Below are positions 8,286-15,907 of a stretch of DNA of 42,870 bases, piece after piece (position 1 is the stretch's first letter; each line of letters begins with the position of its first letter). Position numbers and translations under genes: made by a program. The notes under the pieces were generated by a model that saw nothing but the letters and a program-made list of their open reading frames with translations, had not been told where the DNA came from and searched no databases. Source of the stretch: Halieaceae bacterium (GTDB taxonomy: Bacteria; Pseudomonadota; Gammaproteobacteria; Pseudomonadales; Halieaceae); the NCBI GenBank assembly GCA_028282105.1, contig JANQIO010000033.1, positions 1 to 42,870 on the forward strand, in the 5' to 3' direction.

Positions 8286-10445
8286 TTAGCTCCGTTTGCG
8301 CTTGCGGCGCCGCTTGGCCGGCTGCGCCAGGCTGGACTTGGGATAGCGCGGCAGCTTGCCAGTCTGCAGGTAGCGGTGAATGCTCTCCTGGCTGCGGATC
8401 TTCACGCTCTTGCGGCCGCTCTCCATCTGGTTGGACTGAGCCTCGTCCAGCACCCTCGCCTTGACGTTGTCGTGCCACTGCTGGTCCAGCACGTCCTGCA
8501 GCAGGCGCTGGGCATCGGGATCATGCACCGGGGTCAGCACTTCCACGCGGTAATCCAGGTTGCGCGTCATCAGGTCGGCAGAGCCGATGTAATAACTCGG
8601 CTGGCCGCGGTTGTAGAAACTGTAGACCCGCGGGTGTTCGAGAAAACGATCGACGATGCTGATGCCTTCGACCTTGTCTGACAGGCCGGGTACGCCGGGC
8701 AGCATGGTGCACATGCCGCGCACGTTCAGTTTCACCTCGACGCCGGCACTGCTTGCCTCGTAGAGCTTCATGACCATTTCCCGGTCGGCCAGGTTGTTGC
8801 ATTTCAGGGTCATGGCGGCGGGATAGCCATCGCGGGCGTTGGAAATCTCCTGGTCCATCAGCTCATAGAGCCCGGAGCGGCTGGAGTGCGGCGACACCAG
8901 CAGGTGTCGATAGCTGGGTCGCTTGTAGTTGAAGCGCAGGAAGTCGAAGACGTTGAACACGTCCTTGCCGATGCCCTGGTCGTAGGTCAGCAGGCTGAAA
9001 TCCGTGTACAGGTTGGCGGTCTTCTCGTTGAAATTGCCGGTGCCGATATGGCTGTAGAAGGCGATATCGCCGTCCTCCTCACGCTCGATGAGGATCAGCT
9101 TGCTGTGCACTTTGAGGCCTGCCACGCCGAACATCACCTGGACGCCATTGTCCGCCAGGCGCTCTGCCCAGTTGATGTTCGCCTCCTCGTCGAAGCGCGC
9201 CTGCAGCTCCACTACCGCCAGCACCCGCTTGCCGTTGTTAACCGCGTTGATCAGCGCATCACAGACTCGGGACTTGCCGGCGACCCGGTACAGGCAGATC
9301 TGGATGCTCTTGACCGCCGGGTCCAGGGCCGCGGTCTTGAGCATGTTGATGATGTAGTCGAAGGAGTGGTACGGGTAGTACAGCAGCACATCCTTCTCGC
9401 GAATCTTCTCGAAGATACTGCCGCCTGTTTCAAGGCGCTGCACCGGAATATGCGGCAGCGGCTTGTACTCCAGGTACTTCGGGCCCACATTGGGAAAGCC
9501 CATGAAGTCCTTGGAGTTGTGGTAGCGCCCGCCGGCGATGAGGCTATCGTACTTGCGCACATTGAAGTGCTTGGTCAGGAAGCTCAGCAGGTGGTCGGGA
9601 ATCTCCGCGTCGTAGACAAAGCGCACGGCCTCGGCCTTCTGGCGGCGCTTGAGGCTGATTTCCATTTTCTCGATCAGGCTGTCGGAAATGCCGGTATCGA
9701 TTTCCAGCTCTGCATCACGGGAGAACTTGATGGTGTAGGCAGAAGAGCTCTCCACCTCGATCACGCCGCGGAACACCTGGGGCATGCAGAAGCGGATGAT
9801 GTTATCCAGCACGATGAACACCTTGCCCTTCTTGCCCTTTTTGCGGGGAATCTCCACGAAGCGCGACACCCGGTCGCTGGGGACCTCCACCAGCGCGTAG
9901 CGGTGGTCGCCGCCGGCGACAATATCCACGGCCAGGTAGATCGATTCATCGGTGAGGTTGGGCATGGCCTGCCCGTCTGACATCAGGATGGGTTCCAGCT
10001 CGGGCAACACCTGGGATTTGAAGAAGCGCTGCACGTATTCCGCCTGGTGGGGCTCGAGCTGCTCCTCGTTGACCATGTAGATCTTGCGCTTGCGCAGCTC
10101 CAGCAGTACCAGTTCGTAGATGCGGTCAAACTCGGTCTGTAGCTCCACCACCCGGGTCTGGATCATTTCCAGCAGGTCTTTGTACTGCTGTCGCACGCTA
10201 CCGGACGATATCGAGAGCAGCCGCCGTACTTCGGCAACCCGCACCCGGAAGAACTCGTCCATATTGTTGGAGAAGATCCCCAGGTATCGCAGCCTCTGGA
10301 TGACCGGTACCTCGGCGTTGGCGGCTTCCTGCAGCACTCGGGCATTGAAAGATAGCCAGCTCAGCTCGCGCGGCATGAACTGGCTCGAGTCGAGATCACC
10401 GAGGCGGAGGTTGAGGGGGTGCTGGGCTTCGTCATTTAGTGTCAT
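8286..10445 (-). CDS. ppk1: Polyphosphate kinase 1
   Basis: A 719-residue enzyme that reversibly transfers the ATP gamma-phosphate onto polyphosphate. It has the expected PPK1 order: an N-terminal helical domain (PRELSWLSFNARVLQEA, 25-41), a head domain, and two phospholipase-D-like C-terminal domains. The autophosphorylated histidine region is visible as KVHSK (H447), and the second conserved histidine as YSHIGTGNFNEKTA (H466). The C-terminus carries an unusual basic tail (KRRRKRKRS). The ATG at 10445 lacks a ribosome-binding site, and a TATACT box lies only 9 bases upstream. Met24 (10376) is where many homologues begin, so the start is open. The gene is tail to tail with the TetR gene, their stop codons directly adjacent. 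Confidence 0.96.
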   Translation of the reverse strand: MTLNDEAQHPLNLRLGDLDSSQFMPRELSWLSFNARVLQEAANAEVPVIQRLRYLGIFSNNMDEFFRVRVAEVRRLLSISSGSVRQQYKDLLEMIQTRVVELQTEFDRIYELVLLELRKRKIYMVNEEQLEPHQAEYVQRFFKSQVLPELEPILMSDGQAMPNLTDESIYLAVDIVAGGDHRYALVEVPSDRVSRFVEIPRKKGKKGKVFIVLDNIIRFCMPQVFRGVIEVESSSAYTIKFSRDAELEIDTGISDSLIEKMEISLKRRQKAEAVRFVYDAEIPDHLLSFLTKHFNVRKYDSLIAGGRYHNSKDFMGFPNVGPKYLEYKPLPHIPVQRLETGGSIFEKIREKDVLLYYPYHSFDYIINMLKTAALDPAVKSIQICLYRVAGKSRVCDALINAVNNGKRVLAVVELQARFDEEANINWAERLADNGVQVMFGVAGLKVHSKLILIEREEDGDIAFYSHIGTGNFNEKTANLYTDFSLLTYDQGIGKDVFNVFDFLRFNYKRPSYRHLLVSPHSSRSGLYELMDQEISNARDGYPAAMTLKCNNLADREMVMKLYEASSAGVEVKLNVRGMCTMLPGVPGLSDKVEGISIVDRFLEHPRVYSFYNRGQPSYYIGSADLMTRNLDYRVEVLTPVHDPDAQRLLQDVLDQQWHDNVKARVLDEAQSNQMESGRKSVKIRSQESIHRYLQTGKLPRYPKSSLAQPAKRRRKRKRS

Positions 10446-10454
10446 AAGCCCAAC

Positions 10455-10460
10455 AGTATA
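10455..10460 (-). promoter_or_regulatory. Possible -10 box immediately upstream of ppk1
   Basis: TATACT on the minus strand ends 9 bases before the annotated ppk1 ATG. Transcription from it would begin around 10448, almost at the start codon. No convincing -35 box is visible at the usual spacing. Confidence 0.35.
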
Positions 10461-10502
10461 GCCTCGATTTATTGCGGTTCCCTTAAACTGACTTGATCAG
10501 CA

Positions 10503-11186
10503 TCATCGATCCGGGCCGCCGCGGTCGTCTTCACCGAAATAGAGGTGCTCGTCAAAGGTTTTTACCGCGCCGGGGAAGAACACGCAGGCCGCCGTTACCA
10601 GCATGCCGTTGATAAAACCCTCCGGGAACAGCAACAGCGCCAGCATGGGCCAGACTTCCAGGCCGCGGCGGGCCAGCTCGGCCTCGCCTGCCAGCCACAG
10701 GGTGAGCAGCGTGGCAGCTGCTACCGCCAGCGCGCTCAGCATGCCGCCAAAAAAACCGCCGCCGAGGGTGTAGACAAACAGGTTCTGCTGCCGCGGCAGC
10801 CTGGCGACCAGCCAGCTGGAGAGGCTTGCCGGCAGCACTACCCCCAGCACCCAGCCGGCCGGTAGTGCCAGCAGGGGTTCGCCCAGCAGCAGCACCTGCA
10901 GCAGCAGGGCCAGGCCGCCCGCCAACACGGCCAGGCACCAGCCCAGCAGCAGTGTCATGCTGGTCATGGCCAGCAGGTGTACGCGCACCGACCCGCCCAG
11001 GTCCACGCTCAGCAACCACAGGCAGGTGCAGCCCAGGCTGGCGCCCAGCACCAGGTGTAGCCGGGAGGGAACGGCGGCCAGGGCAGCCCAGGGTGCGTGG
11101 CGCAGGGCGACGCCTAGCCCCAGCAGGGTGAGCAGCGACAGGATGACCAGCAGCCCTGTAGGGAGGATTTCCGGGTTAATCAGCAT
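10503..11186 (-). CDS. Orphan CbiM-like membrane protein
   Basis: A 227-residue protein with about six or seven hydrophobic segments. The text VHLLAMTSMTLLLGW and the late FPEGFINGMLVTA segment match the CbiM family of substrate-capture subunits of energy-coupling-factor metal transporters. The N-terminal Met-His-Ile metal motif typical of true CbiM proteins is absent: the protein begins MLINPEILPTG. No CbiQ or CbiO partner genes are near. It may be a stand-alone relative of unknown substrate. It lies 57 bases upstream of ppk1 on the same strand and could share a transcript. Confidence 0.7.
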   Translation of the reverse strand: MLINPEILPTGLLVILSLLTLLGLGVALRHAPWAALAAVPSRLHLVLGASLGCTCLWLLSVDLGGSVRVHLLAMTSMTLLLGWCLAVLAGGLALLLQVLLLGEPLLALPAGWVLGVVLPASLSSWLVARLPRQQNLFVYTLGGGFFGGMLSALAVAAATLLTLWLAGEAELARRGLEVWPMLALLLFPEGFINGMLVTAACVFFPGAVKTFDEHLYFGEDDRGGPDR

Positions 11187-11419
11187 CAGATTAGCTTACC
11201 GTTCGTCACCCGCCGCGCACAGTATTGGGTCGTCAGTAAACGCTGACTGTGGAGGGATCTCGCGGGTTTCGGGGCCGTGCCCGATCATGAAAAAAAGCCT
11301 GCGCCAGACTGGTGCGCGGGCCGTATAAAAAAAGCGGGCAAGGCGATTCCGCGGCGCGGAAAAAGCTGTTAAGTTCCGCTCAACTACAAGAATATAACCC
11401 CAAGAGGGCTCCTCCACAG
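11187..11419. other. Divergent intergenic region before the Anbu gene
   Basis: This is 233 bases between two divergent genes. A TATAAC box at 11393-11398 on the plus strand, just upstream of the AAGAGGG site (11402-11408), could be the -10 of the Anbu promoter; no good -35 accompanies it. Nothing else recognisable is present. Confidence 0.3.
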
Positions 11420-12220
11420 ATGACCTATTGCGTGGCGATTGCGGCCAAAGACGGCCTGGTGTTTTGCTCGGATTCCCGCACCAATGCGGGCCCCGATATC
11501 CTCTCTACCTACTCCAAGATGCATGTCTACGACCTCGGCAGCGATCGCATGATTGTACTGCTGAGCGCCGGCAACCTCGCCACGTCGCAGGCGGTGATCG
11601 CCCAGATCGAGGGCGATATGGAGGATGAGGAAACAGAATCCCTGTTGAGCTGCGGCAAGATGGTAGAGATCGCTAACTACGTAAGCCGGGTCAGCCGCGA
11701 GCAGCAGTCAGCCGCCAGTGACTCCACCGCCGAATCCGATGTGGATACCTCGGTGTCCTTTATCGTTGGCGGCCAGATCGACGGCAATAAGCCGTCTATT
11801 TACATGATCTATTCGGCGGGTAACTTCATCTCGGTCTCCGAGGAAACCCGCTACCTGCAGATTGGCGAGAGCAAGTACGGCAAGCCGATTCTCGACCGTA
11901 TTCTGCACGAGGACACCAGCCTGGAGGACGCTGCGCGCTGCGCGCTGGTGTCCATGGATTCCACCATGCGCGCCAATGCCACCGTGGGTCCGCCGGTGGA
12001 AGTGCTGGTCTACGAAAACGACACCTTCGAATCCGACCATTACATCAAGCTCACCGAGGAAGATTCCTATCTCACCACCCTGCGGCGCGCCTGGTCGGCG
12101 GCGATCAAGCAGGCCTTTCTCGACCTGCCCCAGTTTGAGTGGGAGAAGCGCTCGGCCTCGCTGCAGGCGGTGCAGCCGGTTGCGGATGTGCCGGTGGCCG
12201 ACGAGCGCCGGCGCGACTAG
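11420..12220 (+). CDS. Anbu, proteasome-type Ntn-hydrolase peptidase
   Basis: A 266-residue protein from ATG 11420. The frame is open for another 36 codons upstream, but homology begins with MTYCVAIAAKDGLVF. Thr2 becomes the N-terminal nucleophile after Met removal. Counted from that Thr, Asp17 and Lys32 (CSDSRTN and YSKMHVY) match the HslV-like catalytic set. Anbu proteins ('ancestral beta subunit', COG3484) self-assemble into rings, and no unfoldase partner is established. The family is known to occur beside circularly permuted ATP-grasp, alpha-E and transglutaminase genes. Here those neighbours lie convergently, 8 bases from its stop, with a metallopeptidase instead of a transglutaminase. 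A ribosome-binding site AAGAGGG precedes the start at 11402-11408. Confidence 0.9.
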   Translation: MTYCVAIAAKDGLVFCSDSRTNAGPDILSTYSKMHVYDLGSDRMIVLLSAGNLATSQAVIAQIEGDMEDEETESLLSCGKMVEIANYVSRVSREQQSAASDSTAESDVDTSVSFIVGGQIDGNKPSIYMIYSAGNFISVSEETRYLQIGESKYGKPILDRILHEDTSLEDAARCALVSMDSTMRANATVGPPVEVLVYENDTFESDHYIKLTEEDSYLTTLRRAWSAAIKQAFLDLPQFEWEKRSASLQAVQPVADVPVADERRRD

Positions 12221-12228
12221 CCGACTCG

Positions 12229-13233
12229 CTAGCCCGCGGCCGGCAAGGCGTGGGCGGCGCAGGCCACTGCGGCCTGCACGTACAGCAGCTTGTCGATGAC
12301 CACCGGGGTCAGGATAAACGGGTAATGATCCCGCTGGCCCAGGCTGCGGCCCAGCTCGTTCAGTGGAATAACAAAGCGCGCCCAGGCATTGATACGCTCC
12401 CGCGGGTCGCTGCCGGGATCGGGCGCCAGCCCATAGCAGACAGCGGTCTCCAGGGTGTCCTCGATATGCAGGAAGTGGGCGAAGCACTCGGCCCAGTCCT
12501 CCAGCGGATGTGAGCTGGCATAGGCGCTGACGTGCCGCTGCTCCCAGCCGTCCTCCGGCCCTGCCTGGTAATAGCGGTTGAGCGCCTGGTCGTAATCCGC
12601 AGCCGGGTCGCCAAACAGCGCGCTGAATGCCCCCAGGTCCGTCACCAACTGCGGATAGAAAAAATGCCCGGCCTCGTGGCGGATGTGGCCCAGCACCGTG
12701 CGATACCGCTCGCCCATCAGTTCTCGCTGTTGTACCCGCTGGATTTCATCGGCCTCCAGCACGTTGATGGTGATCACGCCGTCCTTGTGGCCGGTGGTCA
12801 CGAAGTGCTCCAACACGTCCGGGTGGCTGCGCTTGTCCTCTAGGAAATCAAAGCGCATGCCGCCATTGCTGTTGACGTCCAGGCCCAGCTTGCTGACACC
12901 GGCGATCATGCGCCGCTTGGCGGCTTCCAGGTGCTTCCAGCGCAGCACGTTCTCGCCGCGTGACATGGCAGGGATGGTACGGTTGAGCCGGCAGCAGGAG
13001 CAGAGGGTTTCGTGGGAGTCCGCCTCCACCACGCCATTGCAGACCCGCCAGGCGGTGCGATTGGCGCAGGGGCGGTAGCGCTGGCCGTTGCCGTCTACCC
13101 AGCCATCGTCGTCGCTGTCCAGCGACAACATGGCCGCCTGCAGAGGCTCCGAGGCCAGAATACGCCCGCAATTGCTGCAGCGGGTGTTCTCGAAGAAGAT
13201 AGGCTCCCCGCAGCGGCATTGATAGGGAGTCAT
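12229..13233 (-). CDS. Zinc-ribbon metallopeptidase-like protein (COG4307 type)
   Basis: A 334-residue protein. The N-terminus is a zinc-ribbon-like segment with paired cysteines (CRC at 6-8, CSNC at 19-22) and a further cluster LCSCC (78-81). The C-terminal half holds a zincin motif HEAGH (186-190) and a downstream DWAECFAHFLHI segment (246-257) whose Glu would be the third zinc ligand. This matches the 'putative zinc-binding metallopeptidase' family. Its ATG overlaps the stop of the alpha-E gene by one base (TAATG), implying translational coupling. With Anbu and the ATP-grasp gene it may form a peptide synthesis and degradation unit. The substrate is unknown. Confidence 0.85.
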   Translation of the reverse strand: MTPYQCRCGEPIFFENTRCSNCGRILASEPLQAAMLSLDSDDDGWVDGNGQRYRPCANRTAWRVCNGVVEADSHETLCSCCRLNRTIPAMSRGENVLRWKHLEAAKRRMIAGVSKLGLDVNSNGGMRFDFLEDKRSHPDVLEHFVTTGHKDGVITINVLEADEIQRVQQRELMGERYRTVLGHIRHEAGHFFYPQLVTDLGAFSALFGDPAADYDQALNRYYQAGPEDGWEQRHVSAYASSHPLEDWAECFAHFLHIEDTLETAVCYGLAPDPGSDPRERINAWARFVIPLNELGRSLGQRDHYPFILTPVVIDKLLYVQAAVACAAHALPAAG

Positions 13234-14162
13234 TACTGCTCCGGGGTGAACCAGGTCTGCTCGATCACCTCGTGCACGCCCTGCAGGCGCAGCTGGACGT
13301 GATCGAGGAATTTCTCCAGGGCCTGGCCTTCAAGCTCGGCGCAGTTGGTGCGTTTGATCTTGCGGTGCACAGATTGCACGGCCTTTAATGCCTCGTTACC
13401 CCTGGGCAGCAGGCGCATGGAGGCTTCCAGCTCCAGCAGGCAGTGGGACAGGGCGCGCGGGAAATCGCGGTTGCGCAACAGGAACTGCAGAACATCCGCC
13501 GGGCGCACATTGTGGCGCACGCTGAGCCGGTACATCTGGTAGGCACTGAGCGATTGCAGCACGCTTACCCACATGACGTTCTGGTAAGGGCTGACGTCTT
13601 CCTCAGGATTGGCCAGCGCCAGCGACGCCACATCGATGATGCGCGTGGTCATGTCGGCGCGTTCCAGGTTGCGGCCCATGCGCAGGAACTGATAGGTCTC
13701 ATCCTGGTTCATGGTGCCCGCCAGCATGCCGGAAATTTGCTGGGTGGACTGAACAATGCCGTTCAATACGCCGTGGCGCGATGCGCGCGGCAGGCCCTTG
13801 TTGGCGCGCCGGGCCACGCTCAGGTAGAGGCTGTTGACCCGCTCCCAGGTTTCGCTGGGCAACACCTCGCGGCTGGTACGCATGTTTTCCCGTGCGCTGG
13901 CGAGGGAAGTCATGATCGACGACGGGTTCTCACGCTCGCTGAACACGTAGCTCATGATGTTCTTTTCCGTCGCTGCCCCGGGCCTGGCGTCAAAGCTCTC
14001 GCGCGCCCCCAGCACGTTCAGCAGCAGCTCCCAGTCGGGCTGCACGCTGCGCGGCAGGTCGAGGATCACATTGTGGCGTACCAGGATCAGGCGCGAGGTG
14101 TCCTCGGCGCGTTCCAGGTAGCGCGACAGCCAGTAAATGCGTTCAGCCACCCTGGAGAGCAT
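13233..14162 (-). CDS. Alpha-E domain protein
   Basis: A 309-residue, almost wholly alpha-helical protein starting MLSRVAERIYWLSRYLERAED, the signature opening of the alpha-E family (COG2307). The frame is open far upstream inside the preceding gene, but the ATG at 14162 is favoured because it overlaps the ATP-grasp stop by one base (TAATG) and fits the family length. Alpha-E proteins have no proven activity. They are nearly always beside a circularly permuted ATP-grasp ligase and have been proposed (Aravind and co-workers) to assist peptide or amide synthesis. It is the middle gene of a tightly coupled three-gene operon. Confidence 0.9.
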   Translation of the reverse strand: MLSRVAERIYWLSRYLERAEDTSRLILVRHNVILDLPRSVQPDWELLLNVLGARESFDARPGAATEKNIMSYVFSERENPSSIMTSLASARENMRTSREVLPSETWERVNSLYLSVARRANKGLPRASRHGVLNGIVQSTQQISGMLAGTMNQDETYQFLRMGRNLERADMTTRIIDVASLALANPEEDVSPYQNVMWVSVLQSLSAYQMYRLSVRHNVRPADVLQFLLRNRDFPRALSHCLLELEASMRLLPRGNEALKAVQSVHRKIKRTNCAELEGQALEKFLDHVQLRLQGVHEVIEQTWFTPEQ

Positions 14163-15667
14163 TAGCCTGCCTCCGTGTCGACGATCCAGGTGTCCTTGCT
14201 GCCGCCGCCCTGGGAGGAGTTCACCACCAGCGAGCCCTTGCGCAGGGCAACCCGGGTCAAGCCGCCGGCGGTCACGTAGTGGCGCTTGCCTTGCAGAATG
14301 AACGGCCGCAGGTCGAGGTGACGGGGCTGGATGCTGTTGCCGCACAGAGTGGGTGCGGTGGACAGCGACAGCGCCGGTTGCGCCATGTAGTTTCGCGGGT
14401 TTTTGCGAATACGAGCCGCGAACTCCTCGCGCTGCTTCCTGGTGGACGCCGGCCCGATCAGCATCCCGTAGCCGCCGGATTCGTTGGCCGGCTTCACAAC
14501 CATGTTCTCCAGGTTCTTCAACACGTGGTCGCAGTGCTTCTTGTCGACGCACAGGTAGGAGGGCACGTTGGGGATAATCGGATCCTCATCGAGGTAGTAC
14601 TTGATGATGGCCGGCACGTAGGTATAGATCACCTTGTCGTCGGCGACGCCGGCGCCGGGGGCGTTGGCGATCCCGACGTTCCCCTTGCGCCAGGCCCGGA
14701 ACAGCCCGGGGGTGCCAAGGATCGAGTTGGGGCGGAACACCTCCGGGTCGAGGAAGTCATCGTTGATGCGCCGGTAAATGACGTCGACACGTTCCAATCC
14801 ACGGATGGTGCGCATATACACCTTGTCATCGTCGCCCACCACCAGGTCCGAGCCCTCCACCAACTCTGCGCCCATGCGCTGTGCCAGGTAAGCGTGCTCG
14901 AAGTACGCGGAGTTGAAGACGCCCGGCGTCATCACCACAATCTCCGGCTGATCGCCGGGTCGGGGTGACAGTGATGCCAGGGTGTCGAATAGCTGCGACG
15001 GGTAGTCGTCAACCGGCTGGATGAAGTGCTTCTCGAACAGCTGTGGCAGCACCCGCTTGGACACGGCACGGTTTTCCAGCATATAAGACACACCGGAGGG
15101 CACGCGCAGGTTGTCTTCCAGCACGTACATGGTGCCATCGGCATCGCGCACCAGGTCCGAGCCGCAGACATGCGACCAGACACCGTAGCGCGGTTTGGCG
15201 CCGATACACTGCTCAAGAAACTCCGGTGAGCTGTCGATGATCTCCCGCGGCAACACCTTGTCCTTGAGGATGCGCTGCTTGTTGTAGAGGTCGTCGATAA
15301 ATTTGTTCAGTGCCACCTGGCGCTGCACCAGGCCCTGCTCCAGCACCTTCCATTCCTTGAGGGGGATGATGCGCGGCAGGATATCCATCGGCCAGGCGCG
15401 GTCGATGTTCTCGCCGTCGCTATAGACGGTGAAGCTGATGCCCATTTCCTGAATAGCAAGATCCGCCGCCTGCTGGCGTGACAGCAGGTGCTTGATGGAC
15501 ATTTTGCGGGTGTAGGAAACCAGTCCGCGGGCGGCTGCGCGGGCATTGCCGGGCGAACTTATGATCTCGTCGTAGAATGCGCCGGGATCGTAGGCGCTCC
15601 AGTCAATGCCGGGGCGGGCCCGCTTATAGGGCGAAGGCGCCTTGATGGCGGCGCTGGAGTCTGCCAT
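14162..15667 (-). CDS. Circularly permuted ATP-grasp type 2 protein
   Basis: A 501-residue protein of the COG2308 family. Recognisable pieces are VLEDNLRVPSGVSYMLENR (182-200), the nucleotide-binding segment VVKPANESGGYGM (390-402) and the C-terminal NSSQGGGSKDTW (483-494), in the order expected for a circular permutation of the ATP-grasp fold. It probably forms amide or peptide bonds on an unknown substrate. The start at ATG 15667 (MADSSAAIK) is preferred over the 79-codon open extension. It has a GGAACG site upstream, and the extension is low-complexity DNA with a tandem repeat. It is the first gene of the operon with alpha-E and the metallopeptidase. Confidence 0.92.
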   Translation of the reverse strand: MADSSAAIKAPSPYKRARPGIDWSAYDPGAFYDEIISSPGNARAAARGLVSYTRKMSIKHLLSRQQAADLAIQEMGISFTVYSDGENIDRAWPMDILPRIIPLKEWKVLEQGLVQRQVALNKFIDDLYNKQRILKDKVLPREIIDSSPEFLEQCIGAKPRYGVWSHVCGSDLVRDADGTMYVLEDNLRVPSGVSYMLENRAVSKRVLPQLFEKHFIQPVDDYPSQLFDTLASLSPRPGDQPEIVVMTPGVFNSAYFEHAYLAQRMGAELVEGSDLVVGDDDKVYMRTIRGLERVDVIYRRINDDFLDPEVFRPNSILGTPGLFRAWRKGNVGIANAPGAGVADDKVIYTYVPAIIKYYLDEDPIIPNVPSYLCVDKKHCDHVLKNLENMVVKPANESGGYGMLIGPASTRKQREEFAARIRKNPRNYMAQPALSLSTAPTLCGNSIQPRHLDLRPFILQGKRHYVTAGGLTRVALRKGSLVVNSSQGGGSKDTWIVDTEAG

Positions 15668-15760
15668 GGGGTGAGCGTTCCTGTTCTGTGCCTGGGACAA
15701 CTGAAAAACTAGCATACCCGTCGATATGGCGACTGTCACCGCTGTCGCGGTGGCTCCCAC

Positions 15761-15804
15761 ACCGCGTCCGCACTGCGTCCGCACTGCGTCTGTACTGCGT
15801 CCGC
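15761..15804. repeat. Four tandem 11-bp units between divergent genes
   Basis: The unit ACTGCGTCCGC is repeated head to tail four times (15761-15771, 15772-15782, 15783-15793, 15794-15804). The first copy differs at one base and the third at three. Shorter echoes (GACACTGC twice) follow at 15808-15828. It sits in the shared upstream region of the ATP-grasp operon and the gamma-glutamyltransferase gene. Confidence 0.8.
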
Positions 15805-15907
15805 GTTGACACTGCCAGTGACACTGCATAGTCTCTCGCAATGCTTTTCTCAGGGCGTTTCGAGGCCTTGCGGAATCAATCGCCAAACCGACCGGACAAC
15901 CCACAAC

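Noticed and set aside
8886-9980. 364-codon open frame antisense to ppk1
   Set aside because: It lies wholly inside the conserved polyphosphate kinase; the opposite frame is open only because of codon bias.
14163-14552. N-terminal extension of the alpha-E protein
   Set aside because: The extension lies inside conserved ATP-grasp coding sequence; the family opening MLSRVAERIYWLSRYLERAED and the TAATG overlap fix the start at 14162.
15761-15804. CRISPR-like array
   Set aside because: The units are 11 bases with no spacers, and no cas genes are present anywhere in the window.
15668-15904. N-terminal extension of the permuted ATP-grasp protein
   Set aside because: It spans the 11-bp tandem repeat and gives low-complexity text not typical of the family; ATG 15667 has a ribosome-binding site.
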